Shown here: piece after piece, positions 43,854 through 53,725 of the stretch
Numbering within the stretch: position 1 is the stretch's first letter
Layout: each line of letters opens with the position of its first letter
From: BNWE01 sp964369545
GTDB taxonomy: Bacteria; Pseudomonadota; Alphaproteobacteria; UBA3830
Direction: 5' to 3'
Assembly (NCBI GenBank): GCA_964369545.1
Contig: CAYJFA010000007.1
Span: 15,737-79,736 of the forward strand
DNA: 64,000 bases
Position numbers and translations under genes: made by a program
Notes under the pieces: generated by a model
What the model was told of the DNA's origin: nothing
Databases searched by the model: none
What the model saw: only the letters and a program-made list of their open reading frames with translations

Positions 43854-44780
43854 ATGATGTGGGTTAGTAAGGCGCCTTCAAATATTGCTCTCATAAAATA
43901 TATGGGGAAGAAAAAGGGAAATATTCCTAACAATATTTCCCTTTCATATACTTTAGAAAAATTTACTACAGAAATTACATTAGAAGAATGCCTGGAAAAT
44001 GATATTTTTATCAACAACCTTAAGTTAAGCGAAATAGAAATTCAACGATTTTTATCGCATCTGGCGTATATCAAGAACCTCCTTGATTTTAAAGGATATT
44101 TTAGAATTACTTCGAACAATAATTTTCCAAGATCTGCTGGGATCGCGAGTTCCGCATCTAGCTTTGCTGCTTTAACAAAATGTGCATTTAATGCCATAAG
44201 TAATATAAAAAATATTCCTATTCCATCCGTGCATGATATGAGTACAGTAAGTAGAATAGGTTCAGGTTCATCTTGCAGATCATTTTTTTCTCCGTGGTGT
44301 GTTTGGCAGGATGAGAAAGCAGAAGACATAAATATATCAATTAATGAATTATTACATGATCTTGTTTTGGTAAATGGCGGATTAAAAGAAATTTCTTCTG
44401 GTGATGCGCATAAATTAGTTCAAACAAGTTTATTAATTGATGGCCGAAGTAATAGGGCAAAAAATAGATTCGACAGATTAGTATATGCGCTGAATAGTAT
44501 CCAATGGGAGGTTGCATACCAGATTTGTTGGGAAGAATTTTCCGATATGCATGCGTTGTTTGAAACCTCTGTGCCGCATTTTGGTTATTATACTAAAGAA
44601 ACGATATTTATTTTATCAAAGGTAAAAGATTTTTGGAAAAACAAGAATGATGGTCCCTTAGTGACTATTGATGCAGGGCCAAATGTGCATTTATTATGGA
44701 GAGAGAGCTGTGAATATTTGCGAACTTCTTTTAAGCAATTTTTAATACAGGATTGTTTTTTTAAGATAAATTTTTTGTAA
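43854..44780 (+). CDS. mvaD: Diphosphomevalonate decarboxylase-like GHMP enzyme
   Basis: This 308-residue protein resembles mevalonate diphosphate decarboxylase, which makes isopentenyl diphosphate. Family blocks are APSNIALIKYMGKKKGNIP near the N-terminus, the ATP loop GIASSASSFAALT (about 86-98), RIGSGSSCRSFF near 131, SSGDAH and an NVHLLW near the end. The ATG at 43854 has AAAGG 5 bases before it. Most alphaproteobacteria use the MEP pathway instead, and no other mevalonate gene is near, so it was possibly gained by transfer or sits in a split pathway. A related phosphomevalonate decarboxylase activity cannot be excluded. Confidence 0.8.
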   Translation: MMWVSKAPSNIALIKYMGKKKGNIPNNISLSYTLEKFTTEITLEECLENDIFINNLKLSEIEIQRFLSHLAYIKNLLDFKGYFRITSNNNFPRSAGIASSASSFAALTKCAFNAISNIKNIPIPSVHDMSTVSRIGSGSSCRSFFSPWCVWQDEKAEDINISINELLHDLVLVNGGLKEISSGDAHKLVQTSLLIDGRSNRAKNRFDRLVYALNSIQWEVAYQICWEEFSDMHALFETSVPHFGYYTKETIFILSKVKDFWKNKNDGPLVTIDAGPNVHLLWRESCEYLRTSFKQFLIQDCFFKINFL

Positions 44781-44936
44781 ATAACACGGATTTTTTGCTG
44801 TTCACTATAATTTTTAAAGGATGTTTTGCAATGTTTATAGATTGATTTTAGCTTAACTTACACTATTTATTCAGATTTTACATTGAAATATCTGTGTATT
44901 TGGTGTATTTTGTTAATATTTCCATATGGTAACGCT

Positions 44937-46208
44937 ATGATAGAAAAAATAAAAGTATACGGTAAGCAAAAATTAAATGGCGTAATGCATGTTTCTGGTG
45001 CAAAAAATGCTGCTCTTCCCTTGCTCGCTTCCAGTATCTTGTCTAGTAATGGATTATGTTTAAAAAATGTTCCGCCGTTGGTAGACATTACGACTATGTT
45101 GTCATTGTTGGAAAATCTTGGAGTTTCATCTCAAATAGTCAAAGATTCTATTCATTCTCGTACTGTAAATCTTAAAACAGATGCTATAAATAATTTTACC
45201 GCACCATATGAGATAGTTAAAAGAATGCGTGCTTCTATCCTAGTTTTAGGTCCGCTATTAGCTCGATTTGGAAGGTGTACGGTTTCTCTTCCGGGAGGAT
45301 GTGCTATCGGCGTACGGCCAATTGATTTGCATTTGAAAAGCATGGAAGCCCTTGGCGCAGAAATTGAATTTAAAGATGGATACGTATATGCCTCTGCTTC
45401 AAAAGGTTTGAAAGGAGCAGAATTTAATTTTCCTATTATTACTGTCACCGGAACAGAAAATGCGTTAATGGCTGCTGTGCTTGCAGAAGGAACGACTATT
45501 CTAAAAAACACCGCGAAAGAACCGGAAATCATAGATCTTGCGAATTGTTTAAACAAGATGGGGGCTGATATTTCAGGTGCTGGAAGCGATACAATAGTAA
45601 TTAATGGAGTTTCTAGTCTTCACCATACTGAATATTCAGTTGTGCCAGATAGGATTGAAGCAGGAACATACGCTGTTGCGGCGGGTATAACAAAAGGTCG
45701 CGTTGATTTAATTGGTGAAAACTTAAAAGATTTGCTTCCATGTTTTATAGAAAAAATGACGCAGGCTGGATTGATTTTTTCAGATCTAGAAAATGGAATC
45801 AGGGTTGAGTCTTCTGGAGAAATAAGGCCAATTGATATAGAAACTGCTCCATTCCCATATTTTCCGACAGATCTGCAGGCTCAGACTATGTCGCTACTGT
45901 GTATTGCTGGCGGTCATTCTAATATTCATGAAAATATCTGGGAAAATAGGTTTATGCATGTTGCGGAGCTTATAAGAATGGGAGCCGACATAACGATATC
46001 TAATTCTCATGCTCAAATTAAAGGTATAAATAAATTAACCGCCGCACAGGTAATGGCAACAGATCTCAGGGCATCGTTTAGTCTAGTGTTGGCTGCATTG
46101 GCGGCAGATGGTGATTCTATTGTAGATAGAGTATATCACTTGGATAGAGGGTATTGTTGCGTAAAAGAAAAGTTGGCAGGGTGTGGTGTGTTGGTAGATC
46201 GAATATAG
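44937..46208 (+). CDS. murA: UDP-N-acetylglucosamine 1-carboxyvinyltransferase
   Basis: MurA transfers enolpyruvate to UDP-GlcNAc, the first committed step of peptidoglycan synthesis. The 423 residues show SGAKNAALPLL with K23 and N24, the catalytic loop PGGCAIGVRPIDLHL with C122, and the two-fold inside-out barrel pattern. Retention of C122 predicts fosfomycin sensitivity by family knowledge. I chose the ATG at 44937; the longer frame adds a hydrophobic stretch that no MurA has. trxA follows 15 bases later. Confidence 0.96.
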   Translation: MIEKIKVYGKQKLNGVMHVSGAKNAALPLLASSILSSNGLCLKNVPPLVDITTMLSLLENLGVSSQIVKDSIHSRTVNLKTDAINNFTAPYEIVKRMRASILVLGPLLARFGRCTVSLPGGCAIGVRPIDLHLKSMEALGAEIEFKDGYVYASASKGLKGAEFNFPIITVTGTENALMAAVLAEGTTILKNTAKEPEIIDLANCLNKMGADISGAGSDTIVINGVSSLHHTEYSVVPDRIEAGTYAVAAGITKGRVDLIGENLKDLLPCFIEKMTQAGLIFSDLENGIRVESSGEIRPIDIETAPFPYFPTDLQAQTMSLLCIAGGHSNIHENIWENRFMHVAELIRMGADITISNSHAQIKGINKLTAAQVMATDLRASFSLVLAALAADGDSIVDRVYHLDRGYCCVKEKLAGCGVLVDRI

Positions 46209-46223
46209 TGTTGGAGAAAAGCA

Positions 46224-46529
46224 ATGATTTTGACAAACAAAGAAAATTTTGATGCCGATGTATTGAGTAAAGAATTTGTTGTAGTTGATTTTTACGCAGA
46301 CTGGTGCGGTCCTTGCCGCATGATATTGCCTTTTTTAGAGGAAATTATATCTGAAATGGGTATTAATATAGTAAAGGTCAATATAGATGAAAGTCCGAGC
46401 ATTGCGTCTGATTATAATGTTATGGGCATTCCTACTTTAGCGATTTTTAAAAAGGGAAAAAAAATTTCTGTAAATGTGGGGGCGGCTTCAAAGGCTAGAA
46501 TAATCGATTGGATCAATGCTAATTTATAA
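46224..46529 (+). CDS. trxA: Thioredoxin
   Basis: A 101-residue thioredoxin with the active site DWCGPCRM (about 28-35). VVVDFYADW precedes it, and the cis-Pro loop GIPTLAIFKKGK (about 70-81) follows, all standard for TrxA, which reduces protein disulfides in the cytoplasm. GGAG lies 8 bases before the ATG. It follows murA by 15 bases and probably shares its transcript. Confidence 0.95.
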   Translation: MILTNKENFDADVLSKEFVVVDFYADWCGPCRMILPFLEEIISEMGINIVKVNIDESPSIASDYNVMGIPTLAIFKKGKKISVNVGAASKARIIDWINANL

Positions 46530-46625
46530 GGGCTTATATTTTTAATATTGAGTGTATTTAAAAAATATATCGTCGCCGATCAAGGGGTTGATGTTTGTTT
46601 TTAGTCTGTTATTGTAAATCTAAAA

Positions 46626-47264
46626 ATGGGTGATCTTGAGTTTTTTTCCAAGGTTTCCGAGCAGTTTAATGTTCCACGTGAAACATTTGAAAAATTAATT
46701 TCTTATAAAGAATTGCTTGTAAAATGGCAGAAATCAATAAATCTGGTTTCACGTGGAACATTGGAACATTTTTGGGTTCGTCATGTTTTGGATAGTTTGC
46801 AAATAATTGAGCATATCAAGGGAAATCGCGTATTGGATATTGGTTCGGGAGGTGGTTTTCCTGGCATGGTTATCGCTTTATGTGGGGCTTTTGATGTGAC
46901 ATGCGTTGAAGCGGATGGACGGAAGGTTGCTTTTTTGGAAGAGGTTGCAAGAGTTGCGGAGATTAATGTAAGACTAAGGAACATTAGAATAGAGCGACTA
47001 GAAGATTTTGATTTTGAAACGGTCTGTGCTCGAGGATTTTCTTCTCTTGTTGATCTTTTATTTCTAACTTCAAAGTTTTCTAAACAAAAATATGGAGTCT
47101 TCCTAAAAGGATTGAAAGTGCAAACAGAATTATCAGAGGCAAATAAGTTCTTTGATTTTAAATATGATGTTTTTGATAGCAAATCAGATAAAAATGGTCG
47201 CATTGTCATAGTTGCTGAGATTTTTGATAAATTTAAAAATAAAGTTTATGAGCAAAATATATAA
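46626..47264 (+). CDS. rsmG: 16S rRNA (guanine-527-N7)-methyltransferase
   Basis: RsmG (GidB) methylates G527 of 16S rRNA with SAM. The 212 residues contain WVRHVLDSLQI and the SAM-binding loop VLDIGSGGGFPGM (about 72-84), then FDVTCVEADGRKVAFLEEV. The gene contains two parS-like sequences (46670-46685 and 46745-46760), as in many bacteria where rsmG precedes parA-parB. Here addB follows with a 17-base overlap, so the usual neighbour order is broken. mnmG is also absent upstream. Confidence 0.96.
   Translation: MGDLEFFSKVSEQFNVPRETFEKLISYKELLVKWQKSINLVSRGTLEHFWVRHVLDSLQIIEHIKGNRVLDIGSGGGFPGMVIALCGAFDVTCVEADGRKVAFLEEVARVAEINVRLRNIRIERLEDFDFETVCARGFSSLVDLLFLTSKFSKQKYGVFLKGLKVQTELSEANKFFDFKYDVFDSKSDKNGRIVIVAEIFDKFKNKVYEQNI
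46670..46685. other. parS-like centromere site 1
   Basis: TGTTCCACGTGAAACA matches the ParB-binding consensus TGTTTCACGTGAAACA at 15 of 16 positions and lies inside rsmG, where it encodes VPRET. ParB binding is inferred from the match. Confidence 0.85.
46745..46760. other. parS-like centromere site 2
   Basis: GGTTTCACGTGGAACA matches the parS consensus at 14 of 16 positions, with an intact CACGTG core. It is 75 bases from site 1 and also lies inside rsmG. Confidence 0.7.
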
Positions 47265-49887
47265 CATTCCACTTAATAAAAATTTTTTGAGCGAAATTGC
47301 GCTATTTATTAAAAAATTTCAAAATTCTGAGCTTAATATTGCACATTATACAGTGTTTTTACCAAATCGACGTTCTTGCAGGGAATTAAGGCGTCTTATT
47401 TTAAAAAATCATAGCAGCAACGTTGCAGTACTGCCAAAAATCAAGTCTATTTCGGATGAGTTTTCATTTGATGATACGAAAATTACCTTATTCATTGTAA
47501 ATCTATTGAAGAAAAATCTAAAAAACAAAGGTATTGCAATAAATACATTTTTTGAGCTTGCGAAAAGTGTTGAATCTTTAATAAAAGATTTGGTTCTCAA
47601 TGATATTGACTTAAAAGAATTAAAAAATATTGTTCCTCAACATTTTATGGAATATTGGAACCACACAATTTATATATTATATGAGTGTATAGAGTGCGAT
47701 GAAATAAAAAAAACAATACAAACTATAAAAAATCATTTTTTTTTGTTTACAGCTTCAATTGAAAAAAGTCATGAAAAAGTAATTGCCGCGGGGATTGGAG
47801 ATCTCAATAAGTATACAATAAAATTTTTAAAAAGTGTCAGTGCCTCTGAAAATGGTATAATATTTTTTACTGGAAATGAGAAAAAACATTCGCAAAATCA
47901 ATGCATTAATCAAAAAATAATTAATTATTTAGAAAAAGCGTTTGAAAATATAGATTATTTTAATTCCGGCGATAGGCATATAGCTTTTTCTCAGTTTTCT
48001 AATTCATCTGAAGAAGCGCTTGCTATTGCAATTTCGGTACGAAAAGCGGTTTTTGAAAAAAAAAGTGTGTTAATAGTTACCTCAGATATTGCTTTATCAA
48101 CAAAAATAAAATCAGAATTACTGCGGTGGAATATAATAGCAGACGATTCATTTGGTAAAAAATTTTCTAAAACTTCAAGTGGAATAATTGTTGCTTCGGT
48201 TATTGACGTTGTTTGTTCCGATTTCAGAACATCTGATGTTTTAAATATTCTAAAGTTTAATCAAAATTACAATAATTTCGTTTTAGAAATGGAGCTGTTT
48301 TTCAGAAAACAACATAGGGTTCCTCCGAACTTTTTTGATGCTTTTAATTTGTGGTATAAAAATGAAAAAAACATCGGATTATTTGATAAAAATTCCGATT
48401 GCATTCAAAAGTTTATAGAAAAGATTTATGTTATATCTGATTTTACGAAAGAAGTTCGCAATGAGATAAAAAAATCTTATTCAAAAGAGTTTGTTAATTG
48501 GTTTTATTTTTGTGTTGAGTTGGTGGAATTAATAAATCACGAATCCGCTGAACAATTTAAAAGTATTTCAGGTAGATTTATTAAGTATTCTTATTTATTA
48601 GGAAAAATAACTTTTGAGGAATTTGTAGTTTTTTTAAAAAATCAAATAATTTCGGCTCCTGTGCGATTGTCTAAAGGATATACAGAAGGGGTGATAATAT
48701 TAGGGGTAATTGAGGCGCAGCTTTTGACTGCTGATATTGTTATTATTGCAGGTGCTAACGAAAATTCTATTTTTTCATTTGAAAAAAATGATTTTTGGAT
48801 GAGTCAAAACATGCTCAGTGGTTTGGGTATTCAAACAGCGGAAGCAAGGAATGAATTTGTTCGATCCATTATTGAGCGCTTAATATATAAACCACAGGTT
48901 TTTATAACGAGATCAAAAATGATTTCGGGTGTTCAGCAACAAGTTTATTCATATTTAGAAAAAGTTATTAAAGAGAGCAACGATATTAAAAAAGATTTAT
49001 ATTGTACTTTTGATTCTGATAGGCTTATTCGGAATTTGCATAGACGTTTTAAATATATTCCGATTACGTTTGCTGCCCCCAGCCCAAGGTTGTGTTATAG
49101 GCCAAATAAAATTTCTGCTACCAATATTGAATTATTAGCTAATAATCCATATGCATTTTATGCAAAAAAAATACTGTCTTTAAATAAAATAAATAATATT
49201 AACGATGCAAAAAACATTAGAGGAATTTTTGTACATGAGGTATTAAATGGATTTATTAAAGAAAATAATGCTGATTTGACCATAGATAGACTAAACGATA
49301 TTGCTGAAAATATCTTAAAAAATATGTGGTTAGACTTAAATGATTTTGGAATATGGTTTTTTAGGTTAAAAAATATCTTTTCTTTTTTTATCAAAAATAT
49401 GAATAAAGATGTTGTTTCGTTTTCAGAAAAAATAGGAGAATGTGTATTAGATATATCATCAAACTATGCATTTAACATATTTTGTATTGCTGACAGAATT
49501 GATGTACTGAAAGATAACACACTGTCTATAATTGATTATAAAACAGGCATTATTCCTTCGATAAAACAAGTGGAGTGCGGATACAAGCCGCAACTTCCGA
49601 TTGAAGCTATTATAGCTAAAAACAATGGATTCAAGATTGGAAAAACAAACATTTCTTCATTGTCGTTTTGGTCATTAAATGGAATGGGAGAAGGAGGAAA
49701 AATTTATTTTGTTGCTGAAGGATTAGAAAATATAGAATGCTTAATTGATAGAACGCTAAATGGATTACGTAAGTTGATTAAGTATTATAATGTGATAGGT
49801 ATTCCATATAATATAAATCTTAATTCTGAATATGATCAGGAATATGCTCATCTAGCGAGAGTAAAGGAATGGCGCGATGCTTGCTGA
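47248..49887 (+). CDS. addB: Double-strand break repair protein AddB
   Basis: AddB is the second subunit of the AddAB helicase-nuclease, which processes double-strand ends for RecA-mediated repair in alphaproteobacteria. The 879 residues start with a degenerate helicase-like domain (FLPNRRSCRELRRL). They end in a PD-(D/E)xK nuclease domain with LSIIDYKTGIIPS and GYKPQLPIEAI near residue 765. The ATG at 47248 overlaps rsmG by 17 bases. addA overlaps its end by 11 bases, so the pair is translationally coupled. Sequence conservation is low, as usual for AddB. Confidence 0.88.
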   Translation: MSKIYNIPLNKNFLSEIALFIKKFQNSELNIAHYTVFLPNRRSCRELRRLILKNHSSNVAVLPKIKSISDEFSFDDTKITLFIVNLLKKNLKNKGIAINTFFELAKSVESLIKDLVLNDIDLKELKNIVPQHFMEYWNHTIYILYECIECDEIKKTIQTIKNHFFLFTASIEKSHEKVIAAGIGDLNKYTIKFLKSVSASENGIIFFTGNEKKHSQNQCINQKIINYLEKAFENIDYFNSGDRHIAFSQFSNSSEEALAIAISVRKAVFEKKSVLIVTSDIALSTKIKSELLRWNIIADDSFGKKFSKTSSGIIVASVIDVVCSDFRTSDVLNILKFNQNYNNFVLEMELFFRKQHRVPPNFFDAFNLWYKNEKNIGLFDKNSDCIQKFIEKIYVISDFTKEVRNEIKKSYSKEFVNWFYFCVELVELINHESAEQFKSISGRFIKYSYLLGKITFEEFVVFLKNQIISAPVRLSKGYTEGVIILGVIEAQLLTADIVIIAGANENSIFSFEKNDFWMSQNMLSGLGIQTAEARNEFVRSIIERLIYKPQVFITRSKMISGVQQQVYSYLEKVIKESNDIKKDLYCTFDSDRLIRNLHRRFKYIPITFAAPSPRLCYRPNKISATNIELLANNPYAFYAKKILSLNKINNINDAKNIRGIFVHEVLNGFIKENNADLTIDRLNDIAENILKNMWLDLNDFGIWFFRLKNIFSFFIKNMNKDVVSFSEKIGECVLDISSNYAFNIFCIADRIDVLKDNTLSIIDYKTGIIPSIKQVECGYKPQLPIEAIIAKNNGFKIGKTNISSLSFWSLNGMGEGGKIYFVAEGLENIECLIDRTLNGLRKLIKYYNVIGIPYNINLNSEYDQEYAHLARVKEWRDAC

Positions 49888-52800
49888 AATTAAGGACGTT
49901 CGCGCATCCATTTGGATTTCCGCTTCTGCCGGCACCGGAAAAACAAAAAGCTTAATTGATAGAATTTTGGCGCTATTATTAAATGGCGTGCTTCCATCAA
50001 AAATTTTATGTCTCACTTATACGAAGGCTGCAGCATCGGAAATGCTGACACGTCTTTCAAAAGATTTGCAAAATTTTTTTGAAATGGCAGATGTGATGCT
50101 GAAAAATAAACTAATTTCCATGGGGTTTGATGAGTCGTACTTTGTAATTGCAAGGTCGTTGTATGAAAAAAGTATGAATTCACCGGAGTGGGTGCAAATT
50201 AAAACAATTCATAGTTTTTGTTTTAATATTTTGGAGAAATTTCCTTTAGAATCTGGTATATTTCCGGGTGTAAAAATATGTGACAGTTATCAGACAAAAT
50301 ACTTGTTGGATGAAGCCATTAGTTTGGTTTTATCTAATGAAAAAAATCACTGCTTTTTGGAGAAAATATCTAATTATACGACGGACCTAATATCTATTAT
50401 TGAGCAACATTTAGTGAAAATTTCGATTTTTTTTTCGAAATTTGCTGATTTTCAGCAGTTGTATAGAGAATTCTTTTTTATTGATTTTGAGAGTAATTTT
50501 ACTAATGATGTAGAATTGAGTAATTATTTGTTTAATAAGGTTTTTTGTGGAAAGCACCAAAAGCTTTTTTTTGAATTGTCGGAAATTTTATTTAAAGGAA
50601 GTTCTGAGGATGTCAAAAAAGCCGAAATCTTATTAGAGAATTCAAAAAATCCTACATCAGATTTCATATATGCGTTTCTTACGGACAAGCATACAATTCG
50701 ATCCAATTTATGTACCAAAAAAATATCTGATATATATATAAAATTTTCTTCGAAAATGCAAGATACTGCCCAAAAAGCACTGGAATTTTATGAATTAAAA
50801 AAAAGCCATATCGCTGTAGTTTCAAATGTAGCATTTTTTTCGATTCTTAAGGAAATATTGTTTAATTACAATGAATTAAAAAGGAAAAATCATCTAATAG
50901 ATTTTTGCGATATTATTTCGATAACTTCCTCACTTCTTAATAATATCGAGTGGGTTATGTATAAGATCGATGGCGGTGTGGATCATCTATTAATTGATGA
51001 AGCGCAGGATACTAGTCCAGAACAATGGGGTATAATAAAGACTATTACCGATGAGTTTTTTACTAATTATAGTTCAGATAAAACAGTTTTTGTTGTTGGG
51101 GATGAAAAACAGTCAATATACTCGTTTCAGGGCGCTGACTTCCAACTGTTCCAAAATATGCATAAGTATTTTAAAGCACGTTCAGAGACAAATGGTCAGA
51201 GATTTCACGATGTGATTCTAAATAAGTCATATAGAACAACTGGTAATATATTATCCTTTGTTGATGATGTATTTCAAAATTCTTTTTCTGGTGTAAAGCA
51301 TGCAACTAATAGACTTTTAAATTCCGGTATTGTTGAAATTATAAACTTATTTGAGTCAGATAAATCTGAGGAGCTGGATTCATGGGAAATAACTAAAAGT
51401 AATGGAAAATATGATACAGCATCGAAAAAAAAGGCCAGGCATATTGCAAATTTTATAAAGGAAATGCTTGCGAAACGTGTGTTTGTGGAATCAAAGAATC
51501 GCCATGCGGTAGCGTCGGACTTTTTAATTTTATTTCAGCGACGTGATATAAATGTAATGAAAAATATTATCAATGCGTTAAATGAATTAGATATTAATGT
51601 TACAGGAATTGACAGAGTTCTTTTGAAAGATGAGTTGATTATAGAAGATCTGATTGTTTTTGCAGAATTCGCTATTTTCCCAATTGATGATCTTGCCTGC
51701 GCTCGGGTCTTAAAATCTCCAATTGTGGGAATGAGTGAAGAAGATTTAATGAATGCTTGTATTGATAGAAAGGAAAAACATCTATGGAATTATTTATTAG
51801 AAAACAATGAGCTATGCAAAAAATATTCATTAGAAAAGTTGGAAAAATATATTGAAAGAAGCGCAGTTATATCTGTATACGATTTTTTTGTGAATGTACT
51901 AAACGATGGTGTAAAAGAAAAATTTATTTGCAGACTAGGAATAGAGTGTCTCGACATATTATACGAGTTTTTAGATATAGTTATGCTTTATATTAATGAG
52001 AATGTAGCGTCAGTATCAGGATTTTTGGCGTGGTTTCATGCATTTGAACACGAAATTAAACGAGAATCTTTTGCGAATATTGATTCTGTCAGAATAATGA
52101 CAGTGCATTCGTCGAAAGGGTTACAATCACCTTTTGTAATTCTTGCAGACACACATTTTTTTAAACCATTTAACGAAAAAATTTTAAAGTCTGAGAATGG
52201 AATTTTAGTGTGGGATTTTTCTTCAGAAATGAGGCCAAAAATTATTGAAAATATATGTGAAGAATATAAATCTTTTTTCGAAGAGGAAAGTAAGCGGCTG
52301 TTATATGTTGCATTAACCCGAGCAGAAGATTTTTTATATATTTTTGGTGTGCAGCCACATAAAAAAATGAATGAAAATTGCTGGTATAATTTTATAAAAA
52401 ACAATGTGAAAACAAGTAAATTTAAAGAATTACAAAGAGATAATCACGGGTTATTGCGATTTGGAAAGTATAAATGCATGGAATCGGAATTATCAAAAAA
52501 AGAAAAGAAGCTTAATATTAGTGAAACAGATAGTTTCGAAATTCCCGAGTGGTTTTTTGAAAAATTAGAATTTCCATTCATAGAAGATGTTAAAATATAT
52601 CCTCAGACGGAGCAAATGATTTATGGGGAATGTGTACATCTTTTACTAAGTGAAATGTCAAAATATAGACAGTATTTTGATACATCATTTGATCTCTTTG
52701 CGGAAAATTTGTTGAATAAATTTGATGTGTCGGACGACATAAAAAATACAGCAAAATCAGAAGCTTATCAAATTTTAATTAATCCAAGATTTGATTTTAT

Positions 52801-53068
52801 TTTTGATAGCAACTCATTGTCAGAAGTATCTTTTGTTAGTAACGGCAAGGAAGGAAGAGTTGATAAAATAGTTTTCGCAAAAGATTATATTTTGATAATT
52901 GATTTCAAAACGGGCGTGTCACAGGAAAAAATCCCGACAGCGTATATAAATCAGCTTGTATATTATAAAAATGCTGTTCGTCAAATGTTTAATATAGAAT
53001 CTGCTATTGTTATAAAAACGGCTATATTATGGACACAGTCAGCAGAATTAGTGGTAGTAAATGTATAA
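49877..53068 (+). CDS. addA: Double-strand break repair helicase AddA
   Basis: The UvrD-type helicase and nuclease subunit of AddAB. In the 1063 residues, motif I is ASAGTGKTKSLIDRIL (about 15-30) and motif II is LIDEAQDTSPEQW. VVGDEKQSIYSFQGAD, VHSSKGLQSPFVIL and LLYVALTRAEDFLYI are helicase motifs III to VI. The C-terminal nuclease has GECVHLLLSEM and LIIDFKTGVSQ near residue 1014. The overlap with addB supports one complex. The gene meets tsaB tail to tail with a 13-base gap. Confidence 0.95.
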   Translation: MLAEIKDVRASIWISASAGTGKTKSLIDRILALLLNGVLPSKILCLTYTKAAASEMLTRLSKDLQNFFEMADVMLKNKLISMGFDESYFVIARSLYEKSMNSPEWVQIKTIHSFCFNILEKFPLESGIFPGVKICDSYQTKYLLDEAISLVLSNEKNHCFLEKISNYTTDLISIIEQHLVKISIFFSKFADFQQLYREFFFIDFESNFTNDVELSNYLFNKVFCGKHQKLFFELSEILFKGSSEDVKKAEILLENSKNPTSDFIYAFLTDKHTIRSNLCTKKISDIYIKFSSKMQDTAQKALEFYELKKSHIAVVSNVAFFSILKEILFNYNELKRKNHLIDFCDIISITSSLLNNIEWVMYKIDGGVDHLLIDEAQDTSPEQWGIIKTITDEFFTNYSSDKTVFVVGDEKQSIYSFQGADFQLFQNMHKYFKARSETNGQRFHDVILNKSYRTTGNILSFVDDVFQNSFSGVKHATNRLLNSGIVEIINLFESDKSEELDSWEITKSNGKYDTASKKKARHIANFIKEMLAKRVFVESKNRHAVASDFLILFQRRDINVMKNIINALNELDINVTGIDRVLLKDELIIEDLIVFAEFAIFPIDDLACARVLKSPIVGMSEEDLMNACIDRKEKHLWNYLLENNELCKKYSLEKLEKYIERSAVISVYDFFVNVLNDGVKEKFICRLGIECLDILYEFLDIVMLYINENVASVSGFLAWFHAFEHEIKRESFANIDSVRIMTVHSSKGLQSPFVILADTHFFKPFNEKILKSENGILVWDFSSEMRPKIIENICEEYKSFFEEESKRLLYVALTRAEDFLYIFGVQPHKKMNENCWYNFIKNNVKTSKFKELQRDNHGLLRFGKYKCMESELSKKEKKLNISETDSFEIPEWFFEKLEFPFIEDVKIYPQTEQMIYGECVHLLLSEMSKYRQYFDTSFDLFAENLLNKFDVSDDIKNTAKSEAYQILINPRFDFIFDSNSLSEVSFVSNGKEGRVDKIVFAKDYILIIDFKTGVSQEKIPTAYINQLVYYKNAVRQMFNIESAIVIKTAILWTQSAELVVVNV

Positions 53069-53081
53069 AAATTCAAACATA

Positions 53082-53714
53082 TCAAGCACTTGCATTTATA
53101 TATAAGGGGTTTATAGAGGATGTTGCTGTTATCATTTTTGAAAAGCCTAAAAGGTATTTAGCATTTTTAAAATCAGAGATAAATTCTATTGTATGTGTTA
53201 TGTGCTTTAAAAAAGATACGTTTTTAAAGTCAATATCGCTGATAATTATAAGGTTATTTTGTTGTGAAATTTTCTCTTCCAAATTTTCGTATGAGGAAAT
53301 TCCCATTTCGATTAATGAATTATCTGATTTTAGTAATTTGAAATAGACTTGGTCTTTTTCACTTTTTATTAAAATTAGTCTGTCCATTTTATGATTATAT
53401 TTTTTTTGAGTAGCTAAGTTATTGATAACGTCGAAATAATCTATACTTGCTGCGGGTTTTTTTAAAGCTAATGAAATACCTTTTGCAAGACTTTGTGCAG
53501 TACGTATTCCTGTAAATGACCCTGGACCGGAAGATGTGATAACACCATCGAGTTTTGTTAAGTCGACGTTATAAGACTTTAATAATTTATTAGTTAAATA
53601 TGCTAAATTAGCTGAAGAGTCTATACTTTCATTGATTTCAACTGTTTCATTTTCATATGAAATTGCAATCGAACAACGCTTTAAACATGCTGTTATGGCT
53701 AGTATATTTTTCAT
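53082..53714 (-). CDS. tsaB: tRNA threonylcarbamoyladenosine biosynthesis protein TsaB
   Basis: TsaB is the non-catalytic partner of TsaD in making t6A at position 37 of ANN-decoding tRNAs. The 210 residues start with NILAITACLKRCSIAI, and the family motif SSGPGSFTGIRTAQSLAKG (about 61-79) is complete. It is an ASKHA-fold protein related to TsaD but shorter. The start is 11 bases after the stop of the RNase D gene, so both are in one transcript with serC. Confidence 0.93.
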   Translation of the reverse strand: MKNILAITACLKRCSIAISYENETVEINESIDSSANLAYLTNKLLKSYNVDLTKLDGVITSSGPGSFTGIRTAQSLAKGISLALKKPAASIDYFDVINNLATQKKYNHKMDRLILIKSEKDQVYFKLLKSDNSLIEMGISSYENLEEKISQQNNLIIISDIDFKNVSFLKHITHTIEFISDFKNAKYLLGFSKMITATSSINPLYINASA

Positions 53715-53725
53715 AAAATTCTTTA

